This document shows, one piece after another, positions 28,444 through 37,546 of a stretch of 64,000 nucleotides of DNA (position 1 is its first letter; the number at the start of each line of letters is the position of its first letter). The notes under the pieces were generated by a model. That model was given only the letters and a program-made list of their open reading frames with translations. It did no database searches and had not been told where the DNA came from. A program made the position numbers and the translations under genes. The DNA is from Methanocaldococcus bathoardescens (lineage in GTDB: Archaea; AGJL01; Methanococci; Methanococcales; Methanocaldococcaceae). The stretch lies in NCBI RefSeq assembly GCF_000739065.1, contig NZ_CP009149.1, forward strand, positions 310,001 through 374,000, read 5' to 3'.

Positions 28444-29544
28444 TTATCTTTTAATACAATCAATCAAAATTTTAATAATTCTCTTTCCACTCTTCCCATC
28501 CCCAAACGGATTTTCCCAAGTCCTCTCTTTATTAAGCATTATTTCAATCGCTTTAATTAATTTTTCTTTATTATCACCAACTAATATATTAGCCCCTACT
28601 TCAACGGTTTCGGGTCTTTCTGTATTGTCTCTCAAAGTTATACATGGGATTTTTAATATGCAAGCTTCTTCTTGAACTCCACCACTGTCTGTTAAAATTA
28701 GCTTAGCATTCTTTTCTAACATTAAAAATTCTAAATATCCAACTGGTTCAATAATTTTTATTTTTTTGTTGCTTTTTAGTTTATCAAACAGATTAAACTC
28801 TTCCAATCTTTTCTTAGTTCTCGGATGGATTGGGAAAACAATATATTTTTCATATATTTCAGTTATCGTAAATATTCCATCTATAATATTTTTTAATCTT
28901 TCTTTATTATCGACATTCTCAGCCCTATGTAAAGTTAATAGAAAATAATCATCATCAACAATATTATCGAAAAAAGCTTTAATGTTTTCATTTTTTTCAG
29001 CAATCTTTAAATTTTGTAAGGTGGCATCGACAATTGTATTTCCCACGACAAAAATCTTATTTTCTTCAATTCCTTCCCTTAATAAATTATTTTTAGCTAT
29101 TTCAGTTGGGGCAAAAAGATAATCACTAATATGGTCAGTTAAAACCCTATTTATCTCTTCAGGCATATTTTTATCAAAACTCCTTAATCCTGCCTCAACA
29201 TGGGCTATATCGATTTTTAATTTTGAAGCTACTAAAGCTCCAGCTAAAACAGTGTTTGTATCTCCCTGAACTATAACAACATCTGGATTTTCTTTTAAAA
29301 GAACTTTCTCTATCTCTATTAACATCTTTCCCGTCTGCTCTCCATGAGTCCCAGAACCAATGTTTAAATTGTATTTCGGTTTTGGTAAGTTTAACTCTTC
29401 AAAGAATATCTTGTCCATGTTTTCAGAATAATGCTGATTAGTGTGGATGATATGCCAGTCTTCATTAGTTTTTTCTAAAGCTCTAATTATTGGGGAAAGC
29501 TTAATTATCTCTGGCCTCGTCCCTAAGATTATTGAAAGCTTCAT
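28444..29544 (-). CDS. wecB: UDP-N-acetylglucosamine 2-epimerase
   Basis: A 366-residue non-hydrolysing epimerase giving UDP-ManNAc, the precursor of uronates in archaeal N-glycans and surface polymers. MKLSIILGTRPEIIKLSPII is the family N-terminus; VQGDTNTVLAGALVASKL, HVEAGLRSFDKNMPEEINR, LTLHRAENVD and TDSGGVQEEA carry UDP-binding and catalytic residues. The start ATG has GGAGTTGAT upstream. It lies next to an exported sequon-rich protein and 15 kb from aglB. Confidence 0.95.
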   Translation of the reverse strand: MKLSIILGTRPEIIKLSPIIRALEKTNEDWHIIHTNQHYSENMDKIFFEELNLPKPKYNLNIGSGTHGEQTGKMLIEIEKVLLKENPDVVIVQGDTNTVLAGALVASKLKIDIAHVEAGLRSFDKNMPEEINRVLTDHISDYLFAPTEIAKNNLLREGIEENKIFVVGNTIVDATLQNLKIAEKNENIKAFFDNIVDDDYFLLTLHRAENVDNKERLKNIIDGIFTITEIYEKYIVFPIHPRTKKRLEEFNLFDKLKSNKKIKIIEPVGYLEFLMLEKNAKLILTDSGGVQEEACILKIPCITLRDNTERPETVEVGANILVGDNKEKLIKAIEIMLNKERTWENPFGDGKSGKRIIKILIDCIKR

Positions 29545-29621
29545 TTTATCAACTCCAAAATAATTAAAAATCTAAATCTATATATTATTTTTTCAAATAA
29601 AAAATTAATTAAAAGAAATAT

Positions 29622-30929
29622 TTAAGGTTTTTCAATCTTCACTGCTTTCCCATCTCTCCACTCTACAAATATTGGTTCATCTGGAATATCATCTAATTGC
29701 TTGAAGTATTCTACTGCCGCCTTTGTTCCCCATCTATCTGAACCTGCTAAGAGGATTACTAAATGTCCATTGATGATTTGTTTCTGAATAACTCCCCTAT
29801 TCTTACCTGGATAATCGTTAGTTATCTTAACTGGGAATGTCCACATATACTTCTTAACTAATGGATTAGCTACTGGACCTCCAACTAAGATGCAATCTTC
29901 TGTTATTGTTAATGGTTGATTTATTAACTCTGTAGTGTTTTTAAGGCATTTTGCTGATAAGTTGTTGTCTATTTCTGAACCTATTATTATTTTAGCTTTA
30001 TGGACAATTTCTTTTATTTTCTCTGATTTGATGTCTTGTGCAACATCTGAATATATTTCATCTGGTTTATTATCAATTATATACTTCCCAACTGGTGCAA
30101 TTAATGGATATGAATCGTTGTTGTTTAAATTAATTACATAAGCTGTATCTCCAATCCCATCTCCATCTGAGTCATTTCCAGTATAGTCAGAGTAGTAGTT
30201 TCCTAAGTAGTTTGTGTATGTTTGTCCATTGTATGTGTAGTTTATTGGTGTTGGTGAGTGGAAGATATTGTTGTGTGAGTTGGAAATTAGGATATCCCAA
30301 TAAGTATTGTTTATGAAGTTGTTTAGATAGATTATGTTGTTGTTGGATGAACTATCAAGGGAGATTCCAGATTTACTATTCAAAAAATTTACATTAGTTA
30401 TTGTATTATTGGACGAATGCCAAAGGTTAATCCCATCTAAAACATTTGCATCAGATATTTTGTTATTGGATGAATACTCAAGGCAAATTCCGTTACTACC
30501 ACTATTCAAAGTAGTTACATTGATTATTGTGTTGTTGGATGAATCTTTGAGGTAAATTCCCTCAACATTATTATTCAAAACACTTATATTTGTTATTGTG
30601 TTGTGGGAAGAACTATCAAGGTAAATCCCATGAATAAACTCACTAACAACCAAGTTATTTATTATAATATTTTTATGCCCATTTACATAAACCCCATAGG
30701 TAAAACCTGCATTATTTCCATCCAAAACCTTCCCATTACCATCTAAAACAACATTATCCGCATTTATTGTGATTGCTGTTGTTGTTAGGTTTGTGCAAGA
30801 AGTATTTAAAATATAATAACCACTCTGATTTATTGTGTATGGTAGTGAGTTGATGTATGTGGCTCCACAAACGCTTCCTACCATTCCTAAAGCCAAAATC
30901 GTTAGCAATATTAAAAGATGCCTTTTCAT
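29622..30929 (-). CDS. Exported NosD-type beta-helix protein with an S-layer-like C-terminal domain
   Basis: A 435-residue secreted protein. Residues 1-25 (MKRHLLILLTILALGMVGSV and CGA) form a signal peptide. Residues 70-230 are about eight repeats of the form SSNNTITN…, a right-handed parallel beta-helix as in NosD/carbohydrate-binding proteins. GNDSDGDGIGD is a Ca-binding-like loop. The last 150 residues, with ILVGGPVANPLVKKYMWTF and LLAGSDRWGTKAAVEYFKQL, match the methanococcal S-layer C-terminal domain. NxS/T sequons are abundant, fitting AglB glycosylation. It is probably a surface protein. The ATG at 30929 follows GGTGATGGTG. Confidence 0.85.
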   Translation of the reverse strand: MKRHLLILLTILALGMVGSVCGATYINSLPYTINQSGYYILNTSCTNLTTTAITINADNVVLDGNGKVLDGNNAGFTYGVYVNGHKNIIINNLVVSEFIHGIYLDSSSHNTITNISVLNNNVEGIYLKDSSNNTIINVTTLNSGSNGICLEYSSNNKISDANVLDGINLWHSSNNTITNVNFLNSKSGISLDSSSNNNIIYLNNFINNTYWDILISNSHNNIFHSPTPINYTYNGQTYTNYLGNYYSDYTGNDSDGDGIGDTAYVINLNNNDSYPLIAPVGKYIIDNKPDEIYSDVAQDIKSEKIKEIVHKAKIIIGSEIDNNLSAKCLKNTTELINQPLTITEDCILVGGPVANPLVKKYMWTFPVKITNDYPGKNRGVIQKQIINGHLVILLAGSDRWGTKAAVEYFKQLDDIPDEPIFVEWRDGKAVKIEKP

Positions 30930-31117
30930 CACCATCACCAATTATTACTTTATAATTTTAAACTACTTTTTAATTGTATCTTAAAAAATACAATATTTTC
31001 TTAATTTGAATTCTATATATATTACTATCAAACATAAATCGAAAAGTATTTATACAAGAATATTCTTTTAATCTACATAAGTAAAGTAAATAAACAATAT
31101 AAAAAGTTTAAAAATAG

Positions 31118-33460
31118 TTATTCCTCATATTTTGCTGTTAAAACCTCTCTAATCTTTTTAGCCCTCTCTTTTCCAACCCCTTCAACTTTCATCAACTCTT
31201 CCTCTTTTGCTGTGAATACATTTTCTACTGTTTTAAAGTGCTTTAATAATCTTTCGGCTAAAGCTCCACCAACGTCTGGTAAGCTCTCAACAATGAATTT
31301 CTGCTGTTCTTTTAAGGACATTGTAGTTTTTCCATATCTTACCATAACTGCTCTTTTCTCTTTTATTTGCTCTTTCTCAGCAATCTTTATTAATAAATCT
31401 GCTGTTTCTTCAGCATTTTTTGTAAATATTATTGGAATACCAAAGTCAAAGATTATTGATAAAATAGCTCCTTTAATGGCATTTTCATGCAATCTACTAA
31501 AGTTTTCACCTTCAATTATTAATAATGGCTTTTCAACTTTTCTAAGGTTTTTTAACTGGTTAAATAACCTCTTATCAATTATTGAATCTACAAAGTCCTC
31601 AGCTGTCTTCCTCTCAACAACTACCCTATCACTTAAAACATAGTCACCAACTTCTAAGGTTTTTAACTCAACATCTACATAGTTATGTAAAAGTTTAGCC
31701 ATGTTTTTTTCTCTAACATCTACAATAATTTTTATTGGTTTTTTTAATGTTTTTATATTTTCAATCTTAGGTTTTTCTTTAGTACCATCTTCTGCTTTAG
31801 TTTCAATCTGTTTAATAAAGTCCAATATTGTTACTGGCTTTTTAGTTTTTTCATTTTCTTCTTTTATTGCAGTTTTTGGAGTTATATTATTCTCTTCTTC
31901 AGTTTCCATATTTTCTGTTTCTTTTGTCTTTTCTTCTATCTCTTCTTTACTTTTTTCTTCAAATTTTTTCTGTAATCTTTTATTTAACAAATAGCACATA
32001 TTTTTTAATAATCTCTTCATTTCTCTCTCTTTATACAAAGCACTTTTGTAATAAGCTTCATCAGCTGTTCCCTTAGCTATTAAAACATAAACTCTTCCCC
32101 CTTCCCCCCTCATTGCCCTACCTCTTCTTTGAATAAATCTAATCTCTGAAGGAACTGGCTCATAAAATATGATATAATTTACTGTTGGAATATCAATTCC
32201 TTCTTCAGATACGCTTGTTGAAACCAAAACGCTCCCTTCTCTTTTAAATTTCTCTATTGCTTCTATTTGCTGTTTTTGGCTCATCCCTTTTCCTTCTTTA
32301 TTTGCCTGACCAATAAATCTTATTGCTTTAATCCCATTTTGAGTTAAAAGATTAACTATCTTCTCTACAGTATCCCTATATTGAGCAAAAATAATAATTC
32401 TCTCATCCTTATTTTTTTCCAAAATATTCTTGGCAATATAAACAACTTTATCTAATTTTGGATGCTCAACATTAGATTTCATTAAGAGATGAACTGCTTC
32501 TCTAACTTTCTCATCATTAACAATAGATTTAGCTGATTTTGTTCTCTGCATGGATAATTTATTTATATAATTTAAAAATACACTCTTTCCCTGACTTTCT
32601 AAAAGTTCTTTAGCGTGCATCAATTTTAATGCCTCTGAACAAACTCTTATAAGTTCATACTTTACTTCTTCATCATAGGAAAATAGCTTAGAATTTAGCT
32701 CAATAAGTTCTGTTTTTGTTACATTAGCAATAGAATTTATAACTCCAAAATCTTTTAATATCTTCAATCTCTCTTTTAATGCTTCATTTATCAATTTTAA
32801 TGCTTTTTTAAATTCGGCCGGCAAATCAACTCTAATTGGAATTAACCTTACCTTAGCAATATATGGTTTTACATCCTCATCATCCTCAGTTCTAACCTCA
32901 ACATGCTCAATCCCTAAATTCTCACAAATTTCCATTACCTTATCTATATCAGAACCTGGAGAAGCAGTTAATCCTAAAACATGGCATTTATCTTTAAACT
33001 TTTTTGCTACAAAGGCATATGCATGGTCTCCTGTAGTGTGATGAGCTTCATCAGCTATTAATAAAACAAACTCATCCACATTTATTCTTCCAGCTACAAT
33101 ATCATTTTCAATAACTTGTGGTGTAGCAATGAATATTTTTCCTTTTTTATACAATTCAGCCCTCTTTTTTGGGGAAATTTTCCCAGTTAATGCAATTATT
33201 TTATCTTCATCAATATTTAAAATTTCTTTTAACCTATTGCAGTGTTGCTCAACTAAAGGTCTTGAAGGGGCTAAGATTAAAATTTTCCCATCTTTTTTTG
33301 TTAAAATACCTGCTATTACCAATATTGCTATAGCTGTCTTCCCTAAACCAGTTGATAAAACACATAAAGTTTTTTTCTTTAATGCATTTGCCGCAATAAT
33401 CTGCTGATACAACCTTGCCTCTAAAGTTTTTGGTTTTATTAATGGATGTTCAATATACAT
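31118..33460 (-). CDS. hef: Hef, fork-structure helicase/nuclease
   Basis: A 780-residue archaeal Hef: a superfamily 2 helicase joined to an XPF-type nuclease. It processes stalled forks and branched DNA. Helicase motifs: LSTGLGKTAIAIL (I), LIADEAHH (II), GLTASPG (III) and FIQRRGRAMR (VI). An acidic linker spans about residues 490-560. The nuclease has VDVREKN, LEVGDYVLSDRVVVERKTAE (GDxn ERK) and tandem helix-hairpin-helix motifs (LPDVGGALAERLL, VEGVGKERAKKIREVL). The ATG at 33460 follows GGATGGTT. Confidence 0.96.
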   Translation of the reverse strand: MYIEHPLIKPKTLEARLYQQIIAANALKKKTLCVLSTGLGKTAIAILVIAGILTKKDGKILILAPSRPLVEQHCNRLKEILNIDEDKIIALTGKISPKKRAELYKKGKIFIATPQVIENDIVAGRINVDEFVLLIADEAHHTTGDHAYAFVAKKFKDKCHVLGLTASPGSDIDKVMEICENLGIEHVEVRTEDDEDVKPYIAKVRLIPIRVDLPAEFKKALKLINEALKERLKILKDFGVINSIANVTKTELIELNSKLFSYDEEVKYELIRVCSEALKLMHAKELLESQGKSVFLNYINKLSMQRTKSAKSIVNDEKVREAVHLLMKSNVEHPKLDKVVYIAKNILEKNKDERIIIFAQYRDTVEKIVNLLTQNGIKAIRFIGQANKEGKGMSQKQQIEAIEKFKREGSVLVSTSVSEEGIDIPTVNYIIFYEPVPSEIRFIQRRGRAMRGEGGRVYVLIAKGTADEAYYKSALYKEREMKRLLKNMCYLLNKRLQKKFEEKSKEEIEEKTKETENMETEEENNITPKTAIKEENEKTKKPVTILDFIKQIETKAEDGTKEKPKIENIKTLKKPIKIIVDVREKNMAKLLHNYVDVELKTLEVGDYVLSDRVVVERKTAEDFVDSIIDKRLFNQLKNLRKVEKPLLIIEGENFSRLHENAIKGAILSIIFDFGIPIIFTKNAEETADLLIKIAEKEQIKEKRAVMVRYGKTTMSLKEQQKFIVESLPDVGGALAERLLKHFKTVENVFTAKEEELMKVEGVGKERAKKIREVLTAKYEE

Positions 33461-33519
33461 AACCATCCAACTCTTTAATCTGTTAAAATTCTGCTAAAAA
33501 TTAAAATTATAGAGTATTT

Positions 33520-34698
33520 TTAAATTTCTTCGAACTCTTTACGTCTTTTTCTTCTTATGAAGTATAGGATAAGTATTATAATAGCAATTACTCCGCAAAT
33601 TATATAAATAAGATTTAATGATTCTTGTTTTTCTAATTTTTCTACATGTATATCGAATATTTTTGTAGTATTATATGAATTGTGGTAGTCATCAAAATAT
33701 GTAATACTTACTTTAATCAGAATATCTCCAAAATCATTTATTTCAAAGACTGAAGTATCATAATCATCTTCATCCAAATCTCCAATATACTTAGTATAAT
33801 TTTTTCCATTCACAGTTAAAGTCATTACACAATGCCTAATCTTTGTAGTTCCTCTATTTGCAATTCCAATGGTTATTTCAGCATAATCTCCTTTATTTTT
33901 TACATCATCTAAGTAAATATATGGCTGATTTTCATAAATCTTTTTTAAAACTTTTATATTTAAAGGAATTGTTAAATTATACTGATTTCCGTCCTCTCCA
34001 ATCCAAAACAATTTTGCATTAATTGAATATATTCCATTTTCAATCTCTGGAACTGCATATATTTTTATAGGGATAATATACTGGTTACCTGCTTTTAAAT
34101 ATCCAATAAAAATTGAACTACCTCCTAAAATGTTGATTTTATCATTTCCAATTAAATAGAGGTTTAAATATTTTGCATTTCCAGTCCCTACATTTTTTAT
34201 ATCTAATTTTATAGTTTCTGTTTTTCCAGGGTTTATTGAAGTATCATTTATTTTTAATTGAAAACTTGCTATCCCATATACTGGAAGGTAATATACTTTA
34301 GTAAGTTCATAGTGATGGATTATCTCCTCCCTGTCTTCTTTATCAACCTCATCATAACTTACTTTTACATCTATTCTATAATCTCTTGATGGGGCATTCT
34401 CATCTACATGTAGTTTGAAATATACAGTATCTGATTCTCCAGGATTTAAATGGCTAATTGTTGCCTTTCCTTTAATTGGATTAACTTGTCTTAACTCAAA
34501 AGGATAATGAGGAGAAATCTCAACAACTATATTCCTAACCTCATTATCATAATTATCATTGTTTATCTTAATCCACAAATCTACATCATCCCCCGGATGA
34601 ATAATATTTGGCTGATATTGAATTTCATCAACTTGAATAGCAGAGATTGAAGATAATACAATAAATCCAATTAGAATCATTAAAAATTTTTTAAACAT
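33520..34698 (-). CDS. Membrane-anchored extracellular CARDB-like protein
   Basis: A 392-residue protein with an N-terminal signal (MFKKFLMILIGFIVLSSISA) and a C-terminal membrane helix (LIYIICGVIAIIILILYFIR) followed by RRKRRKEF, a stop-transfer tail. The outer part consists of tandem beta-sandwich modules: DINPGKTETIKLDIKNVGTG-type text (here SINPGKTETIKLDIKNVGTG) is typical of CARDB domains. Several N-glycosylation sequons occur. It is divergent, over 80 bp, from an ABC transporter with MacB-type permease, and may be its extracellular partner. Confidence 0.83.
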   Translation of the reverse strand: MFKKFLMILIGFIVLSSISAIQVDEIQYQPNIIHPGDDVDLWIKINNDNYDNEVRNIVVEISPHYPFELRQVNPIKGKATISHLNPGESDTVYFKLHVDENAPSRDYRIDVKVSYDEVDKEDREEIIHHYELTKVYYLPVYGIASFQLKINDTSINPGKTETIKLDIKNVGTGNAKYLNLYLIGNDKINILGGSSIFIGYLKAGNQYIIPIKIYAVPEIENGIYSINAKLFWIGEDGNQYNLTIPLNIKVLKKIYENQPYIYLDDVKNKGDYAEITIGIANRGTTKIRHCVMTLTVNGKNYTKYIGDLDEDDYDTSVFEINDFGDILIKVSITYFDDYHNSYNTTKIFDIHVEKLEKQESLNLIYIICGVIAIIILILYFIRRKRRKEFEEI

Positions 34699-34779
34699 CA
34701 TATCCCCCAAAATTAATTTATATATAGAACTTAAGCTTAATATTTATATATAAAGCTTTAGATATTTTTGGGGAAATCT
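34699..34779. promoter_or_regulatory. Divergent promoter region
   Basis: Between the CARDB-like gene (left) and the ABC permease (right) lie two TATA elements in opposite directions: TATATATAAATTAAT on the minus strand around 34714-34728 and TATTTATATATAAAG at 34741-34755 on the plus strand. Spacing to the two start codons is 20-35 bp, giving very short leaders. It suggests coordinated expression of the exporter and the anchored protein. Confidence 0.6.
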
Positions 34780-35967
34780 ATGAAAGTTGAAGATATTGTT
34801 ATCTTTGCATTTAAAAATATGAAGCAAAAAAGAACTCAGAGTTTATTGACAATTATTGGTATTGTAATTGGAGTTTTAGCAATGGTTAGTTTAATCTCTT
34901 TGGGATATGGCGTTCAAAATTACATACATGAGGAAATGATGAAAATGGGTTCTAATAAAATAACCATCCTTCCTATAAAACAGTTTGGCATTCCTCCTTC
35001 ACATCTATTTACAAAAAAAGAGGTTAAAGCAATTAAAAATGTTAAAGGCGTCGATACAGTTATGTATGGTTGGTATGGTGGGTGTGAAATAGAATACAAC
35101 GGAGAGAAAAAGTTTGTATCCTATTATTATGCAACCCCTTCAAAATTAAGAGAGGTTTATAAAGATAGTGGTTACGATATTGAAAAAGGTAGGTGGTTGG
35201 AGGATAATGATAAGTATGCATGTATTATTGGCCATGGAACTGCCCATAACTTGTTTGATAGAGAAATAAAAGTTGGGAATGTGATAAAAATTAAAGACAA
35301 AAAATTTAGGGTTGTTGGAATTTTAAAGCAGATAGGAAATCAGCAGGATGATAATTCAGTAATTTTAAACATAGATGTTGGAGAAAAACTATTTGGAAAT
35401 GAGGGAAAATATAACTTCATTTCAGTAACTGTAAAAGATGGAGAAGATATAGAAAAAGTTTCAGAAGAGATTAAAAAAGTCCTAAAAAAATCTTTTGGAG
35501 ATGAAGAGTTCTCTGTTTTAACTGCTGAGCAGTTAGCAGAAACTGTCAGTTCAGTTCTTGGAGTTATTACTATATTTGTTGTTGGAGTTGCTGCAATCTC
35601 ATTATTGGTTGGGGCTGTTGGTATCTCAAACACTATGCATATGAGTATTTTAGAAAGAAGGAAAGATATTGGGATATTAAAAGCATTAGGAGCAGAGACA
35701 ACAGATATCTTAGCAATATTTGTTGTTGAGTCAGGATTTTTAGGGTTGTTTGGTGGGGTTATTGGTTTAATTTTGGGAATTTTATTGGCAAAAGTTATTG
35801 AAATGTTTGCCCATAAAATGGGTTATTTAATGGTTAATGCGTGGATTTCTTATGAGTTGATTGTTGGGGTTTTAGCATTTTCATTTTTAGTTGGAATTAT
35901 TAGTGGTTATTTCCCAGCAAGAAGTGGGGCTAAGTTAAATCCAATAGAGACATTGAGAGGGGAATAG
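34780..35967 (+). CDS. MacB/FtsX-type ABC transporter permease
   Basis: A 395-residue permease: an N-terminal helix (SLLTIIGIVIGVLAMVSLIS), an extracellular domain of about 200 residues (45-245), and three C-terminal helices, with VGAVGISNTMHMSILERRKDIG and KALGAETTDI, the FtsX signature. Such proteins act as mechanotransmitters for lipoprotein or peptide traffic. The ATG at 34780 lies after GGGGAAATCT. The ATPase gene starts 2 bp after its stop. Confidence 0.9.
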   Translation: MKVEDIVIFAFKNMKQKRTQSLLTIIGIVIGVLAMVSLISLGYGVQNYIHEEMMKMGSNKITILPIKQFGIPPSHLFTKKEVKAIKNVKGVDTVMYGWYGGCEIEYNGEKKFVSYYYATPSKLREVYKDSGYDIEKGRWLEDNDKYACIIGHGTAHNLFDREIKVGNVIKIKDKKFRVVGILKQIGNQQDDNSVILNIDVGEKLFGNEGKYNFISVTVKDGEDIEKVSEEIKKVLKKSFGDEEFSVLTAEQLAETVSSVLGVITIFVVGVAAISLLVGAVGISNTMHMSILERRKDIGILKALGAETTDILAIFVVESGFLGLFGGVIGLILGILLAKVIEMFAHKMGYLMVNAWISYELIVGVLAFSFLVGIISGYFPARSGAKLNPIETLRGE

Positions 35968-35969
35968 AT

Positions 35970-36644
35970 TTGATAAGAGCTGAAAATGTATGGAAAATTT
36001 ATGGTAGAGGAGAGGCAAAAACAATTGCCTTAAAAAATATTAATTTGGAAATTGAAGAAGGAGAGTTTGTTATGATAATGGGCCCTTCTGGATGTGGAAA
36101 ATCCACTTTATTGAATATTTTGGCTCTTTTAGATATACCAACAAGGGGGGAAGTTTATTATAAAGGGAGAAAAACAAGTTCAATGAGTGAAAATGAAAGA
36201 GCTATTTTTAGAAGAAAAATTAGTGGATTTGTCTTTCAGCAATTTCATTTAATAAAAACACTAACTGCATTAGAAAATGTTGAACTACCAATGATTTTGG
36301 ATGAGAAGGATAAATATTATAGGAGAAAAAGAGCAAAAGAATTATTAGAAATGGTTGGTTTAAAAGATAGATTAAATCACTACCCCCATCAACTAAGTGG
36401 AGGACAACAGCAGAGAGTAGCGATAGCAAGAGCATTAGCAAACAATCCTAAGATAATATTTGCTGATGAACCAACAGGAAATTTAGATAGTAAAAGTGGA
36501 ATAGCAGTTATGAATATTTTAAAAGAATTGAATGAGAAAGGGATAACTATAATTATGGTAACACATGAGCAGGAATTAACAAAATATGCTTCAAAGATTA
36601 TTAAACTAAGAGATGGGGAGATTGTTGAAATTGTTGAGCAATAG
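35970..36644 (+). CDS. ABC transporter ATP-binding protein (LolD/MacB type)
   Basis: A 224-residue ATPase paired with the upstream permease. Walker A is MGPSGCGKSTLLNILALLD, the Q loop is FVFQQFHL, the signature is HQLSGGQQQRVAIARALAN, and Walker B is IIFADEPTGNLD, followed by the switch histidine in MVTHEQ. The start codon is TTG at 35970, directly after GAGGGGAATAG; no ATG is nearby. It is convergent with taw3. Confidence 0.94.
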   Translation: MIRAENVWKIYGRGEAKTIALKNINLEIEEGEFVMIMGPSGCGKSTLLNILALLDIPTRGEVYYKGRKTSSMSENERAIFRRKISGFVFQQFHLIKTLTALENVELPMILDEKDKYYRRKRAKELLEMVGLKDRLNHYPHQLSGGQQQRVAIARALANNPKIIFADEPTGNLDSKSGIAVMNILKELNEKGITIIMVTHEQELTKYASKIIKLRDGEIVEIVEQ

Positions 36645-36678
36645 ATTAACAATATTTTGTTTTTTATTTTAATTTTAC

Positions 36679-37257
36679 TTATTTTAGCTCATCTAACCTA
36701 TCTGCCCATCTCATTAAAATCTCTCTCGCTTTTTTAAGTTTAGAATTACTATAATCCAATAAAAACTTTAAATAATCATTATCTACAAATATTTTCCCAT
36801 CTTCACCTATTGGGGCATCTACTTTATAGGTTGTTAAAATTTCAACAATAACTCTTTTATCTGAAACTGATTTTATAGAAGAAGCTTTTAATCCAGAGTG
36901 TATGGCTAATTCAAGCATCTTTTTTGCTGATTCTATGTCTTTGCAAGCAATATGCAATATAGGGGAATTCATAACAAAAACTATATAACCTTCTTTTCTC
37001 TCTTTTAATGCATCAAACATCTCATCATAAGTTGCGTAGTGATGCCACTTTCCAAGCCATCTTGAATATAGCTTTGGATTTTTATATTTTGGGATTTCCA
37101 TTATCCCTACTCTGCCAATACAGCTGGATGTTGTATAATAATTATCAATTTCATTGATTTTGTTTAGTATTGGGATTATCTCCTCATCAACTAAACCTTC
37201 TCTTATAGCAAGTTCTAAATTCATTAATGTCCTCTTTTTATCCTCTAAAAATCCCAT
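36679..37257 (-). CDS. taw3: Taw3, tRNA-wybutosine methyltransferase
   Basis: A 192-residue AdoMet-dependent enzyme methylating the wyosine precursor at position 37 of phenylalanine tRNA (Tyw3/Taw3 family). Visible are EIDNYYTTSSCIGRVGIMEI near residue 39, SRWLGKWH, FVMNSPILHIACKDIESA and GLKASSIKS. A longer ORF begins at 37317, but its first 20 residues are encoded by an inverted-repeat element. The family N-terminus begins at MGFLEDKKRTLMNLELA, and AAGTGAGACT lies before that ATG, so I chose 37257. Confidence 0.9.
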   Translation of the reverse strand: MGFLEDKKRTLMNLELAIREGLVDEEIIPILNKINEIDNYYTTSSCIGRVGIMEIPKYKNPKLYSRWLGKWHHYATYDEMFDALKERKEGYIVFVMNSPILHIACKDIESAKKMLELAIHSGLKASSIKSVSDKRVIVEILTTYKVDAPIGEDGKIFVDNDYLKFLLDYSNSKLKKAREILMRWADRLDELK

Positions 37258-37283
37258 AGTCTCACTTAGAATTGTTTTCCTAA

Positions 37284-37452
37284 GAAACTTTAGTAAAGTT
37301 TCATCAAAACGATGCATTAAGGGGACTAAAGCCCCCTAATGTCTCTTAGTATAGCAATAGGAAGCTATACGATGTGAATACTAATAAATCCTAATTTACA
37401 CCTCCACCTTTTGGTGGAGGTGTTAGCTTTGATGAAACTTTCTTAAAGTTTC
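37284..37452. repeat. Hairpin cluster between taw3 and reverse gyrase
   Basis: A 169-bp element bounded by 25-bp imperfect inverted repeats (37284-37308 and 37428-37452, 23 of 25 matching). Inside are separate hairpins. GAAACTTT with loop AGT is at 37284-37302. GGGGACTAAAGCCCC is at 37321-37335. GTATAGC pairs with GCTATAC around 37349-37370. CACCTCCACC with loop TTTT is at 37399-37422. GAAACTTT with loop CTT is at 37434-37452. Parts recur at 10163, 62641 and 48431. No ORF of note; it separates divergent genes. Confidence 0.7.
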
Positions 37453-37546
37453 AAGCAAAAAGTTTTTAAATCCCTTCTATGTCAAATCAACATTAAAAAT
37501 AATAATTAATAATTATTAGGATTTCTATCAACGTGTGGTGTTATTT

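Noticed and set aside
31701-31994. Plus-strand ORF full of Ser, Phe and Val inside hef
   Set aside because: It mirrors the acidic Glu/Lys linker of Hef read backwards; composition and lack of a start signal mark it as a shadow.
37399-37422. Strong hairpin considered as an intrinsic terminator or tRNA remnant
   Set aside because: It lies between divergent genes, lacks a T run suited to either, has no tRNA arms, and its stem recurs elsewhere in the window.
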